Shown here: positions 24,788-33,632 of the stretch, piece after piece
How positions within the stretch are numbered: the first letter of the stretch is position 1
Layout: every line of letters begins with the position of its first letter
Source: Zetaproteobacteria bacterium CG_4_9_14_3_um_filter_49_83
GTDB lineage: Bacteria; Pseudomonadota; Zetaproteobacteria; Mariprofundales; Mariprofundaceae
Length of the DNA stretch: 35,530 bases
Assembly (NCBI GenBank): GCA_002791545.1
Contig: PFXG01000005.1
Span: 1 to 35,530, forward strand
Direction: 5' to 3'
Position numbers and translations under genes: made by a program
Notes under the pieces: generated by a model
What the model was told of the DNA's origin: nothing
Database searches by the model: none
What the model saw: the letters and a program-made list of their open reading frames with translations, nothing else

Positions 24788-26206
24788 GTGGCAGAGAATG
24801 TTTCATCCGAAGGTCAGCGTTACAACTTTACGATTGTTAAATGGTTTTCTATTTGTGCGGTAATATATCTGGTTGTTGGCGCACTGGTTGGCGACATCAT
24901 TGCCTGGCAACTGGCTTTCCCGTCTTTAAATCTGAACGAGTATCTCAGCTTTGGCCGTTTGCGCCCACTGCATACCAATGCGGTGATTTTCGCATTTGGC
25001 GGTTGTACGCTGATGGCAACGGCATTTTACGTGGTGCAACGAACCTGTGGCGTGCCATTGTGGAGTGACAAGCTGGCCTGGTTCACCTTCTGGGGCTGGA
25101 ATGCGATTATTGTCGGTGCCGTGGTTTCATTTCCCATGGGCTGGACATCCGGTAAAGAATACGCCGAACTGGAATGGCCGTTTGATATTGCCATTGCCAT
25201 CGTCTGGCTCAGCTATATGGGTAATTTCATCATGACGCTGGCGCACCGTAAATCGTCGCATATTTATGTGGCGAACTGGTTCTTCCTCGGTATGATGATC
25301 ATGATCACCTACCTGCATGTGGTGAACTCACTGGCGATTCCGGTCACCATGACCAAGTCCTACTCCATCTTTTCCGGTGTGCATGATGCGATGATCCAGT
25401 GGTGGTGGGGACATAACGCCGTAGGTTTCTTCCTGACAGCAGGCTTCCTTGGTATCATGTATTACTTCATCCCCAAGCAGGCTAATCTGCCGATTTACTC
25501 TTATCGCTTATCCGTGCTGCACTTCTGGGCGCTGATGTTCGGTTATGTCTGGCTGGGCGCGCATCATCTGCAATATACGGCACTGCCTGACTGGGCCGGT
25601 TCACTGGGTGCAGCGGTCTCCATTGCGATGATTATTCCATCGTGGGGTGGTGCAGTGAACGGTCTGATGACCCTCTCCGGCGCCTGGCACAAGCTCCGTG
25701 ATGATTATGTGCTGCGCTTTCTGGTTGTGTCGCTGGCGTTTTATGCCATGTCGACATTTGAAGGGCCGGTGATGTCATTAAAAACCGTCAACGCTTTGAG
25801 TCATTACACTGACTGGACCATTGGCCATGTACATTCCGGCGCTTTGGGCTGGGTCGTGATGGTATCGGTCGGTGCTATTTATCATCTGTTGACCCGTTTG
25901 TGGGGCCGTGAAATTTACTCGGTAAGCCTGGTGAATACGCATTTCTGGATTCACACCATCGGCACAGTGATCTACATCTGCGCCATGTGGGTGTCCGGTA
26001 TCATGCAGGGTCTGATGTGGCGTGCTACTGATGATTACGGCAATTTGTCTTACACCTTTGCTGAAACTGTTGTCGCCATGCATCCATATTATGTGCTGCG
26101 TTCTGTCGGCGGGCTGCTGGTGTTAGCGGGTGGCCTGATCATGCTGTACAATGTTGTGATGACAATTCGCTACGGGCGGCCACAAACTGCCTCGGCGCAG
26201 CACTGA
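24788..26206 (+). CDS. ccoN: cbb3-type cytochrome c oxidase subunit I
   Basis: This is the catalytic haem-copper subunit, which reduces O2 to water with high affinity. I chose GTG 24788 because GGAGG lies five bases before it; the protein then starts [14 protein letters not shown] and has 472 residues, the normal length. Twelve or more helices are visible. Haem and CuB ligands can be seen: His62 in RPLHTNAV, His209 in WWWGHNAV, His259-His260 in GAHHLQYT, and His347 and His349 in [11 protein letters not shown]. Tyr-containing [13 protein letters not shown] is the helix carrying the crosslinked tyrosine in this family. It is the first gene of ccoNOQP. Confidence 0.97.
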   Translation: MAENVSSEGQRYNFTIVKWFSICAVIYLVVGALVGDIIAWQLAFPSLNLNEYLSFGRLRPLHTNAVIFAFGGCTLMATAFYVVQRTCGVPLWSDKLAWFTFWGWNAIIVGAVVSFPMGWTSGKEYAELEWPFDIAIAIVWLSYMGNFIMTLAHRKSSHIYVANWFFLGMMIMITYLHVVNSLAIPVTMTKSYSIFSGVHDAMIQWWWGHNAVGFFLTAGFLGIMYYFIPKQANLPIYSYRLSVLHFWALMFGYVWLGAHHLQYTALPDWAGSLGAAVSIAMIIPSWGGAVNGLMTLSGAWHKLRDDYVLRFLVVSLAFYAMSTFEGPVMSLKTVNALSHYTDWTIGHVHSGALGWVVMVSVGAIYHLLTRLWGREIYSVSLVNTHFWIHTIGTVIYICAMWVSGIMQGLMWRATDDYGNLSYTFAETVVAMHPYYVLRSVGGLLVLAGGLIMLYNVVMTIRYGRPQTASAQH

Positions 26207-26217
26207 GGGGGTCGATC

Positions 26218-26928
26218 ATGGGACTGAGCAGAATCATTGGTAACTATTTATCCCGGTCGGTTGAGCCACAGAAGCGTCGTGAAAGAAAATCATTTCAGGA
26301 ATCGATGGAAAAGAACGTCTGGGGCTTCGCTATCATGATTGCTATCGTGGTGTCGATTGGCGGTATTGTAGAAATCGTACCGCTGTTTTATCTCGATAAT
26401 ACCATTGAGAAATTAACCAAAGAAGAAGATGGCATCCGCCCTTATACGGCACTGGAGCTGGAGGGTCGTGATATATACATCCGTGAAGGCTGCTATTTAT
26501 GCCATTCGCAGATGATCCGTCCATTCCGCGATGAAAAAGAACGCTACGGTCATTATTCGCTGGCGGCAGAGTCGAAATACGATCACCCGTTTCAGTGGGG
26601 TTCCAAACGTACGGGTCCGGATTTGGCGCGTGTAGGCGGCAAATATTCCAATGAATGGCAAATTCAGCATTTGCGTGCACCTCGCTCGCTGGTGCCTGAG
26701 TCAGTGATGCCGAACTATGCATTTCTTGAGCGTGCGCCGATTGATGATGCAATTACCGAGAAAAAACTGCGGGCAATGGCTGCTGTGGGTGTGCCGTACA
26801 GTGAAGCTGATTTTGCCGGTGCGGCGGCTGCGGTACGCGGTAAAAATGAAATGGATGCTCTGATCGCTTATATGCAGGTGCTGGGCACGATGGTGAAGTT
26901 TGAGCCGGGGAAAGAGTACCGTGAGTGA
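26218..26928 (+). CDS. ccoO: cbb3 oxidase subunit II, monohaem cytochrome c
   Basis: The 236-residue subunit has one N-terminal membrane helix (about 34-58) and a periplasmic haem c domain with CYLCH (92-96) in the conserved context [29 protein letters not shown] and [11 protein letters not shown], which holds the axial methionine, follow. It carries electrons from CcoP to the CcoN haems. It is somewhat longer than Pseudomonas CcoO because of a roughly 30-residue N-terminal cytoplasmic extension and an insertion near the C-terminus (about 185-210). ATG 26218 is preceded by GAGGGGG. It follows ccoN by 11 bases and overlaps ccoQ. Confidence 0.96.
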   Translation: MGLSRIIGNYLSRSVEPQKRRERKSFQESMEKNVWGFAIMIAIVVSIGGIVEIVPLFYLDNTIEKLTKEEDGIRPYTALELEGRDIYIREGCYLCHSQMIRPFRDEKERYGHYSLAAESKYDHPFQWGSKRTGPDLARVGGKYSNEWQIQHLRAPRSLVPESVMPNYAFLERAPIDDAITEKKLRAMAAVGVPYSEADFAGAAAAVRGKNEMDALIAYMQVLGTMVKFEPGKEYRE

Positions 26929-27145
26929 TTTGATTCAGGATTTCTTTCACACCGATTGGCAGGCCATGACGCGAGCCGATTGGACGGGGCTGGCTATCGT
27001 GTTGGTTTTGACCGTGTTGATGATTGCTCTTTATGCCTGGGTTTTCAGACCATCAAACAAGCAGAAATTTGAGCAATATCGTGATTTTGTTAATGATGAA
27101 CAGGAAGAAGAGAGGAGGGAAGTTGAACATGGCCAAACAAGATAA
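26921..27145 (+). CDS. ccoQ: cbb3 oxidase small subunit CcoQ
   Basis: The 74-residue protein has one membrane helix (about 26-44, [20 protein letters not shown]) followed by a polar, acidic C-terminal tail. Its place between ccoO and ccoP identifies it as CcoQ/FixQ, which stabilises the CcoP-core interaction. GTG 26921 overlaps the ccoO stop by eight bases and has GGGGAAAGAG upstream. It also overlaps the start of ccoP by 17 bases. The N-terminal 20 residues ([20 protein letters not shown]) are longer than in short CcoQ proteins. Confidence 0.85.
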   Translation: MSDLIQDFFHTDWQAMTRADWTGLAIVLVLTVLMIALYAWVFRPSNKQKFEQYRDFVNDEQEEERREVEHGQTR

Positions 27146-27995
27146 ACAGCCACAACACGCTCCAGATACCGGACATGAATGGGATGGTATCCGCGAGCTG
27201 ACCAATCCCCCACCACGCTGGTGGATGATTTCTTTCCATGCGAGTTGGATCTTTTGTGTGGTGTATTTCATCCTTTATCCGTCAATTCCACTGGTCAATG
27301 AAGCGACCAAAGGTGTATTGGGCTGGACGCAGATTGGCGAGTTGAACGAAGCTGTCGCAGAAAATGATAAGATTCGTGCGCCATTCCTGAAACAAGTTGC
27401 ACAAATGAATGGTCAGCAGTTGCTGGCTGACGATGGCATGCGTAACTTTGCCGAGTCTTCCGCAAAAGCAATTTATGGTGATAACTGTGCCGGCTGTCAT
27501 GGTGCAGGCGGTGAAGGCGCACCCGGTTTATTCCCTGTTCTGGCCGATGATGACTGGTTGTTCGGTGGTGATATCGACACCATCACGGAATCCATTGCTG
27601 ATGGTCGTATGGGACAAATGCCCGCACATGCTGAGATGTTGAGTCCGGATGAGATCGGTCAGCTGGCTGATATGGTGCTTGCAGCATCTGAGGGCAAGGC
27701 AACGCCGGAGCAGTTTGCGCAGTTCAACGACATCGGTTGCTCAGGCTGCCATGGTGAAGATGCCGCTGGCGGCGTGATCAATGATCTTGGCAATGGCGCA
27801 GCCAATCTGACAGATCGAATCTGGCGTTTCTCAAACAGTCGTGAAGAGATTATCCGCACCATCAGTTATGGCGTGAATCAGGAAGATGTGCCGAACACAC
27901 GTGTGGCGATTATGCCTGCATTCGGAGAGAAACTTTCTCCGGAAGATATTAAAATGCTGGCGGTCAAAGTGCATCAATTTGGCGGCGGTAAATAG
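27129..27995 (+). CDS. ccoP: cbb3 oxidase subunit III, dihaem cytochrome c
   Basis: The 288-residue protein begins with a soluble region containing HEWDGIRELTNPPPRWW, the family's N-terminal signature, and one membrane helix (about 31-52). Two cytochrome c domains follow, with haem sites CAGCH (120-124) and CSGCH (204-208). Methionines that can be axial ligands are in GQMPAH and AIMPAF. It accepts electrons from soluble cytochrome c and passes them to CcoO. ATG 27129 is preceded by GGAGGGAAG. It is the last of the four structural genes; an extra small ORF lies 31 bases downstream. Confidence 0.96.
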   Translation: MAKQDKQPQHAPDTGHEWDGIRELTNPPPRWWMISFHASWIFCVVYFILYPSIPLVNEATKGVLGWTQIGELNEAVAENDKIRAPFLKQVAQMNGQQLLADDGMRNFAESSAKAIYGDNCAGCHGAGGEGAPGLFPVLADDDWLFGGDIDTITESIADGRMGQMPAHAEMLSPDEIGQLADMVLAASEGKATPEQFAQFNDIGCSGCHGEDAAGGVINDLGNGAANLTDRIWRFSNSREEIIRTISYGVNQEDVPNTRVAIMPAFGEKLSPEDIKMLAVKVHQFGGGK

Positions 27996-28026
27996 CCTGC
28001 ATTGAAAAAAATGGTAGGAGGCTCGT

Positions 28027-28140
28027 ATGGATGCAGTGGTTATAGGTACCATTATCAGTTTGGCAGGTACCATCCTGATATTCGGTTATCTGGCTTATCG
28101 ATTTTTCAAGATAATCGCTACAGATAAAGATGAAGAGTAA
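28027..28140 (+). CDS. 37-residue single-helix protein after ccoP, candidate cbb3 small subunit
   Basis: ATG 28027 has GGTAGGAGG ending six bases upstream, one of the best ribosome binding sites in the locus. The product begins MDAVVIGTIISLAGTILIFG, forms one membrane helix (about 4-28) and ends in the polar tail KIIATDKDEE. It lies between ccoP and the terminator, so it belongs to the structural operon. It is distinct from CcoQ and CcoS, which are both present elsewhere in the locus. Pseudomonas stutzeri cbb3 oxidase contains an extra one-helix subunit of similar size, CcoM, and this ORF could be its counterpart. Sequence resemblance to CcoM cannot be established by eye. Confidence 0.65.
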   Translation: MDAVVIGTIISLAGTILIFGYLAYRFFKIIATDKDEE

Positions 28141-28163
28141 GTGAACTCAACAATTTGAAGGGA

Positions 28164-28194
28164 GGGGTGCGCCAGGCGTACCCCTTTTTGTTTT
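28164..28194 (+). terminator. Rho-independent terminator between ccoNOQP and ccoG
   Basis: GGGGTGCG-CCAGG-CGTACCCC forms an eight-pair stem (one G-T pair) with a five-base loop and is followed by TTTTTGTTTT. It lies 23 bases after the 37-residue ORF and 27 bases before ccoG. It should separate structural from maturation genes or reduce read-through. Confidence 0.8.
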
Positions 28195-28221
28195 GAAAAT
28201 GACAATGCGGCGGGAGCAATC

Positions 28222-29688
28222 ATGACCCAGGAAAAGGATACAGCACAGGACGAAGTCAGAGCAAAGGGCGAAGGCACAGAACAAGCCATTGAAGAGATCT
28301 ATGCCGACGCCGTTCACTGGCATGTCAATACAGGTGGCGAAACCATACATGCCATGCGTATCGGTGGCAGATTCAGACGTTTAAAATGGTATGCCGGAGC
28401 ATTGTGGTTAAGTTATTTTTTACTGCCTTATGTACGCTGGGAGGGGCAGCAAGCCATTCTGTTTGATGTTCCGGGAAGGCAATTCCACTTTTTCTCACTG
28501 ACCATCTGGCCGCAGGACATCTGGATGTTGTCACTGGTGCTGATATTGCTGGCCATGACATTGTTTGGCGTGACGGCGGTTGCAGGGCGTGTTTGGTGCG
28601 GTTATTTCTGTTTTCAGACCGTGTGGACGGACTGGTTCACCTGGCTGGAAGATAAAATTGAAGGCAACCCGATTCAGCGGCGTAAACTTGATGCCGCGCC
28701 ATGGGGCGCCCATAAAATCACACTGAAGCTTTTCAAACACGCGATCTGGATGCTGATCGCCGTGGTAACCGGCGTGACATTTGCTGCCTATTTCACTGAT
28801 GCTTTTGACCTGTGGTATCGCTACATCACGCTGGATGCACCCATGGTTGCCTGGGTGGTATTGGCAGCGTTCGTTTTTGGCACCTACGTGTTTGCCGGTT
28901 TTATGCGTGAACAGGTCTGCTTCTGGTTATGCCCGTATGCCCGGATTCAGAGTGTGATGATGGATAAAGATACCATTGTGCCCACCTATGATGAAGCGCG
29001 TGGAGAGCCACGTGGAAAAGTTAAGGGAAAAATTGAGAGGGGAGATACAACGGCTCGCGGAGATTGTGTGGACTGCCATTTGTGCGTTGGTGTATGTCCG
29101 ACCGGCGTGGATATACGGGAAGGTTTGCAGGAGGGTTGCATCATGTGCGGTATGTGTATCGATGCCTGTAACGGGGTGATGGGAAAGGTTGGACGGCCTG
29201 GCGATTTGATCCGCTACACCTCGCGCAAGGAGCTCTCAGGTGAAAGGTTGCCGTATTGGCTCAAGCGACCACGTGTGCTGACCTATCTGACCATCTTTAC
29301 TCTGGCAGTATCGGGTATCACCTACGGACTGACCCATATTCCACCGGTCGAACTGTCCATAGTGCATGAAAGACAACCGCTCTATTTGCAGATGTCCGAT
29401 GGCAGCATTCAGAACAAGTACACCATCAAAGCCGTCAATAAAACGCCGGATGATCTGCATTTACGCGTCAGCATTGAGGGGCTGGATGGTGTTGAACTGA
29501 GAATTGATGGTGGTCACGAAGTTCTGTTGCGGGCTGGTAAGCTGATTCCAATCCACGCTTATTTGCGTGCAATGCCTACGCAATTGAGCGAAGAAAATAG
29601 CAAGATTCGTTTTGTGTTTGAGAGCGTGGGCAGCCCTGATAAGATCAGCCTTACAAAAGGTTCCGTATTTATCGGGCCGAAGAAATAA
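28222..29688 (+). CDS. ccoG: cbb3 oxidase accessory protein CcoG (FixG), ferredoxin-like
   Basis: This 488-residue membrane protein has helices near 57-72, 100-120, 173-192 and 207-227, and a last one at 342-362. Two ferredoxin-type 4Fe-4S motifs are at CVDCHLCVGVCP (282-293) and CIMCGMCIDACN (306-317). Upstream motifs VWCGYFCFQTVWTD and QVCFWLCPYARIQ are typical of the NapH/CcoG family. The C-terminal 110 residues form a periplasmic immunoglobulin-like FixG_C domain. CcoG reduces Cu(II) to Cu(I) for assembly of the CuB centre. GGGAG five bases before ATG 28222 supports the start. It opens the maturation gene set ccoG-fixH-ccoI-ccoS. Confidence 0.96.
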   Translation: MTQEKDTAQDEVRAKGEGTEQAIEEIYADAVHWHVNTGGETIHAMRIGGRFRRLKWYAGALWLSYFLLPYVRWEGQQAILFDVPGRQFHFFSLTIWPQDIWMLSLVLILLAMTLFGVTAVAGRVWCGYFCFQTVWTDWFTWLEDKIEGNPIQRRKLDAAPWGAHKITLKLFKHAIWMLIAVVTGVTFAAYFTDAFDLWYRYITLDAPMVAWVVLAAFVFGTYVFAGFMREQVCFWLCPYARIQSVMMDKDTIVPTYDEARGEPRGKVKGKIERGDTTARGDCVDCHLCVGVCPTGVDIREGLQEGCIMCGMCIDACNGVMGKVGRPGDLIRYTSRKELSGERLPYWLKRPRVLTYLTIFTLAVSGITYGLTHIPPVELSIVHERQPLYLQMSDGSIQNKYTIKAVNKTPDDLHLRVSIEGLDGVELRIDGGHEVLLRAGKLIPIHAYLRAMPTQLSEENSKIRFVFESVGSPDKISLTKGSVFIGPKK

Positions 29689-29711
29689 CACATGATGGGC
29701 GGAGACAAACG

Positions 29712-30218
29712 ATGAGTGTGATGAGCGAGCAGTTGAAAGAAGACATGAAAAACCCATGGCTTCGGGCGGTCATAGCAACTGTGGCCGTCACTGTGCTGGT
29801 CAATTTTATCTTTATTGGATACGCCTTTTTATCGCCTCCGAATCTGGTGGTGCAGGACTATTATGAGAAAGGTAAAACCTATTTTCACGATCAGGAGGCT
29901 ATCCGCAAAGAGGCCGGGCAGGCGTGGCGATTACAGTTGCTGGTGCCGCAGCATGTGGTGCTGAATGAACAACAGCCATTTCGTTTGTATGCCATGGATC
30001 ATCAGGGTAAACCCGTATCGGCAGGCGATGTTACGCTTTATGCCTACCGCCCCAGTGATGCCGCGCTGGATTTTCAGTCGAAGCTGGCCATGACTGATAT
30101 CGGTACATTTACCGCCACGGTGCTTTTCCCACAACCGGGGCATTGGGATCTGATTGCCCGAATCACTTCGGATGCCGGAGCCTTCGATATAGCCCAGCGC
30201 ATTTTTGTCGAAAAATAA
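29712..30218 (+). CDS. fixH: FixH/CcoH family cbb3 assembly protein
   Basis: The 168-residue protein has one membrane helix (about 17-39) followed by NLVVQDYYEKGKTY, the motif that marks the FixH family, and a beta-rich periplasmic domain (about 65-165). CcoH interacts with the oxidase and stabilises late assembly intermediates. GGAG seven bases before ATG 29712 supports the start. It lies 23 bases after ccoG and 16 bases before ccoI, as in other cbb3 loci. Confidence 0.9.
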   Translation: MSVMSEQLKEDMKNPWLRAVIATVAVTVLVNFIFIGYAFLSPPNLVVQDYYEKGKTYFHDQEAIRKEAGQAWRLQLLVPQHVVLNEQQPFRLYAMDHQGKPVSAGDVTLYAYRPSDAALDFQSKLAMTDIGTFTATVLFPQPGHWDLIARITSDAGAFDIAQRIFVEK

Positions 30219-30234
30219 TTCAATAACCGCTGCC

Positions 30235-32682
30235 ATGAAGAACTGCCGACATTGTGGACTTCCGGCTGTCGGTGCGACTGCCTGCCACGGCGAAGTGGCC
30301 GGAGAGCAATATGTCTTTTGCTGCGCCGGTTGTCTGACGGTTTGTCAGGCTATCTCCGAGGCCGGACTTGACGGCTTTTATGAGCGGGTCCGGCAGCGTG
30401 AAAGTACACTGCAACCACCACCGGATATGCCATCCGACATCGATCAATACGATCTGGAAGAGGTTCAGCAGGATATGGTTATCCGCCATGCCGATGGTCG
30501 TCGTGAAGCACTGCTGCTGATCGAGGGTATCCATTGTCCGGCATGTATCTGGCTGATTGAAAAAGGTCTTGCGGAATTGTCAGGTATAACGCTTGCCGAG
30601 GTGAATTTGTCCCGTCAGCGGCTACGTGTGGTGTGGGATCAACAGCAGCTGAAGCTGTCGAGTATCATGCAGCGACTTGCGGCGCTGGGTTATGCAGCTG
30701 TTCCCTATAATCAGGAAACAGCCGAAGGACAGATTTTCAAACAAAACCGGCGCTTGCTGTTTCGCATGGGTTTTGCCGCATTTGGCGCGATGAACATCAT
30801 GTGGATTTCGATTGCACTGTATGCCGGAGACGCTTCAGGCATCAGTGTGGAACATCGGCAGTTCTTTCACTGGGTGAGTCTGGCCATTGCCACGCCGGTG
30901 TTGCTGTACTCCGGTGGGCCGTTTTTATCGGCAGCGGGGCGGGGCCTGAGGCAAGGGCAATTGGGCATGGACTTGCCGATAGCCATTGGTGCAGTGGCTA
31001 CATTCGGATACTCACTGTGGCAGACGCTGAACCACGGCACACACGTCTATTTTGATACGGTGGTCAGTTTTTTGTTTGTGATTCTGATCGGACGTTATCT
31101 GGAAGCGATGGCGCGGCGCAATGCCTCTTCAGCATCGTTGCGCTTGATGGAATTACAACCGCGGATGGCTACGTTACTACATGCGGGGACAGAACAACGC
31201 GTGGCAGTGCGAAAGTTGCAGATCGCAGACCGAATCCTGATTCGCGCCGGTGATAAAGTACCGGTTGATGGCGATGTGGAAGAAGGGGTAAGTCATCTGG
31301 ATGAATCAATGCTGAGCGGAGAATCCAATATGGTGCGTAAGCAGCAGGGGGATCCGGTATCAGCCGGTACACTGAATGTTGATGCGCCATTGATTGTTGT
31401 TGTCCGTTATACAGCTAACAACACAAAATTGGCCCGCATGATTCATCTGGTTGAAGCTGCACAGGCCAGCAAAGCACCGGTGCAAAAGCTGGCAGACCGG
31501 ATTGTTCCGTGGTTTGTTGCAATGACACTGGGACTGGCTGCTTTGACCTTCGTTTACTGGCTGCCGTACGACATAAATACGGCGCTGCTGGCTGCTTTTG
31601 CGGTATTGATTATCACTTGTCCGTGCGCCTTGGGGCTGGCTACGCCGATGGCGATTGCGGTGAGCTCCGGAGTGGGCGCCAAAGCCGGAGTGCTGGTGCG
31701 AAATGGGGATGCACTGGAGCGCTTGTCCGGAGTTGACCATGTCGTATTTGATAAAACAGGAACACTGACGCATGGCCGTATGCGCGTGGTGCAGGTTGAT
31801 TCACTGAGCCAGGCCATTGGCAAGCAGCAGGTGTTGCAGCTGGCTGCTTCTGTCGAGCGCAATTTTCCACATCCGCTTGCCCGCGCAATTTGTCATGAAG
31901 CCGAATCACAGGGCTGTGCATGTCTGCCGACGCTGGAACACGCGATGATTCCGGGAATGGGTGTTGAGGCACAATGGGCGGGCCGGAAGTTGTATCTGGG
32001 AAATGCCAGGCTGATGCGTCAACGCGGTGTGATTTTGTCAGTTGAGTTGCAGTCCCGGGAACAAGGTATTGAGGATTCCATGGGTATCTGCGTTTGGCTG
32101 GCTATGGATGCTGAGTTGATCGGACTCATTCACGTGCAGGATAGCTTGCGTGATGGTGCGATCGAGGTGATTGCGGCGCTGCGTCAGGCCGGCATGGGTC
32201 TGACCATGTTAACCGGTGACTCTGCGCGGGCGGCGGCGTATGTGCGCCAGCAACTGGGCGAGATGGATGTGGTGGCCGAAGTGTTGCCAGAGAAAAAAGC
32301 ACAATTAGTAAGACAATTGCGGGAGTCCGGTAAAACCGTATTGATGGTGGGCGACGGTGTCAACGATGCGCCAGCGCTGGCGCTCGCCGATGTCGCCATT
32401 GCCATGGGCTCCGGCTCGGATGCATCGATGGAAACATCTGATGTGGTGCTGATGAGTTCGGACATCCGGCATGTACTGTATGCGGTGAATCTTGGCCGAC
32501 AAACCTTGAAGACCATCCGGCAGAATCTCATGCTGTCACTGGCCTATAACGTGCTGTTGGTGCCTGTGGCGATGGCGGCACTGATTACGCCGGTGTTTGC
32601 TGCCATTGCCATGCCGCTGAGTTCGCTGATGGTGATCGGCAACGCCATGCTGATTCGCCGGCGGATGAAGGGGAGCAAATGA
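30235..32682 (+). CDS. ccoI: Copper-transporting P1B-type ATPase CcoI (FixI)
   Basis: The 815-residue protein has an N-terminal Cys-rich metal-binding stretch (CRHCGLPAV, YVFCCAGC), then a heavy-metal-associated domain with GIHCPACIWLIEKGL (98-112). Eight membrane helices are expected; the sixth contains CPC (462-464). The P-domain has DKTGTLT (Asp506 phosphorylated), SGES in the actuator domain, and GDGVNDAPALALADVAIAMG in the hinge. CcoI exports Cu(I) to the periplasm for cbb3 assembly rather than for detoxification. ATG 30235 is chosen; no strong ribosome binding site is seen, and an in-frame TTG at 30205 would overlap fixH. The stop overlaps the ccoS start as ATGA. Confidence 0.95.
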   Translation: MKNCRHCGLPAVGATACHGEVAGEQYVFCCAGCLTVCQAISEAGLDGFYERVRQRESTLQPPPDMPSDIDQYDLEEVQQDMVIRHADGRREALLLIEGIHCPACIWLIEKGLAELSGITLAEVNLSRQRLRVVWDQQQLKLSSIMQRLAALGYAAVPYNQETAEGQIFKQNRRLLFRMGFAAFGAMNIMWISIALYAGDASGISVEHRQFFHWVSLAIATPVLLYSGGPFLSAAGRGLRQGQLGMDLPIAIGAVATFGYSLWQTLNHGTHVYFDTVVSFLFVILIGRYLEAMARRNASSASLRLMELQPRMATLLHAGTEQRVAVRKLQIADRILIRAGDKVPVDGDVEEGVSHLDESMLSGESNMVRKQQGDPVSAGTLNVDAPLIVVVRYTANNTKLARMIHLVEAAQASKAPVQKLADRIVPWFVAMTLGLAALTFVYWLPYDINTALLAAFAVLIITCPCALGLATPMAIAVSSGVGAKAGVLVRNGDALERLSGVDHVVFDKTGTLTHGRMRVVQVDSLSQAIGKQQVLQLAASVERNFPHPLARAICHEAESQGCACLPTLEHAMIPGMGVEAQWAGRKLYLGNARLMRQRGVILSVELQSREQGIEDSMGICVWLAMDAELIGLIHVQDSLRDGAIEVIAALRQAGMGLTMLTGDSARAAAYVRQQLGEMDVVAEVLPEKKAQLVRQLRESGKTVLMVGDGVNDAPALALADVAIAMGSGSDASMETSDVVLMSSDIRHVLYAVNLGRQTLKTIRQNLMLSLAYNVLLVPVAMAALITPVFAAIAMPLSSLMVIGNAMLIRRRMKGSK

Positions 32683-32849
32683 GTGTAATTTACGGGCTGA
32701 TTCCCGGCATGATACTGCTGGGACTGATCAGTGTACTGATTTTTTTCTGGGCGGTACGCAGCGGGCAATATGACGACATGGAAGGTCCGGCACATCGCAT
32801 TCTTGATGATGACGATCTCGATGATGCTGATTCCGGACCGACCAAATGA
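32679..32849 (+). CDS. ccoS: cbb3 oxidase maturation protein CcoS
   Basis: The 56-residue protein has one membrane helix (about 5-25) followed by the family hallmark FFWAVRSGQYDDMEGPAHRI and a very acidic tail with DDDDLDD. CcoS is needed to insert haem b and copper into CcoN. Its ATG overlaps the ccoI stop (ATGA), and GGGGAGC upstream serves as the ribosome binding site. Confidence 0.95.
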   Translation: MSVIYGLIPGMILLGLISVLIFFWAVRSGQYDDMEGPAHRILDDDDLDDADSGPTK

Positions 32850-32858
32850 TGCCCAAAC

Positions 32859-33632
32859 ATGACTGATTTAATCTTATCCCTTGGACTGATGCTTACGATG
32901 GGCATCTTCGGCAGCCTGCATTGTATCGGTATGTGCGGCGGATTGGTCGCCGCGCTTTCTGTGAGTAGCAAAAGCATCTTCTGGCGCGGATTGATTCTGT
33001 ATCAGTTCGGAAGAGTCGTAACCTATATGCTGCTGGGATTAGTCGCAGGTGCATCCGGTATGCTGCTGATCAGTTTCACCGGCGACTGGTTGCAACGCGG
33101 ATTGGCTCTATTTGCAGGTATAGTGATGATGATATTTGCGCTGAACCTGGGTGGCTGGCTTGCCGATCCGCTGAGCCGGATGTCACTGGCCGTTAGTCGG
33201 CATTTGGGCTTGGTGCAACTTGTCCGTTCGGCGGCGCAGCAGGCACGTTCACAAAGCTGGATGGCTCTGGGTATGGCCAATGGTTTGCTGCCCTGTGGTC
33301 TGGTTTATGCGGCTCTGGCCATGGCAGCCGCCACGGCAAACGTCGTCGATGCAGTGCTGATGATGGCCGCTTTTGGTTTGGGTACGGTGCCGGCCATGTT
33401 ATTGGCCCCGTCCGTGCTTGCGATGCTAAAACCGAACCAGCGTGCGATATTACTGAAATTCTCGGCTGTGCTGGTGTTGCTGCTGGGGGTAATGATGCTG
33501 ATGCGCGGCTTCAATAGTCATGACATGCAGCATCAGCACAGGGTTATGGAAGTGAGTTCGGGTTGGCAAAGTGTAAGCGGGTGGCATCGTCCTTTGACAA
33601 GGTTACCGTCAAGCCTGCTGCCGGGTATTTAA
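32859..33632 (+). CDS. TauE/SafE-like (DsbD_2-type) membrane protein of the cbb3 locus
   Basis: This 257-residue protein has about six helices and the family's N-terminal motif GSLHCIGMCGGLVAAL, with paired cysteines in the first helix. ANGLLPCGLVYAAL, in the middle, repeats the Cys-containing helix. A relative of this type follows ccoS in many proteobacterial cbb3 loci, usually annotated as sulfite exporter TauE/SafE. The paired cysteines suggest a role in metal or redox transfer, but no function is proven. It starts nine bases after ccoS with no obvious ribosome binding site. Its last 89 bases overlap the convergent gene on the other strand. Confidence 0.87.
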   Translation: MTDLILSLGLMLTMGIFGSLHCIGMCGGLVAALSVSSKSIFWRGLILYQFGRVVTYMLLGLVAGASGMLLISFTGDWLQRGLALFAGIVMMIFALNLGGWLADPLSRMSLAVSRHLGLVQLVRSAAQQARSQSWMALGMANGLLPCGLVYAALAMAAATANVVDAVLMMAAFGLGTVPAMLLAPSVLAMLKPNQRAILLKFSAVLVLLLGVMMLMRGFNSHDMQHQHRVMEVSSGWQSVSGWHRPLTRLPSSLLPGI

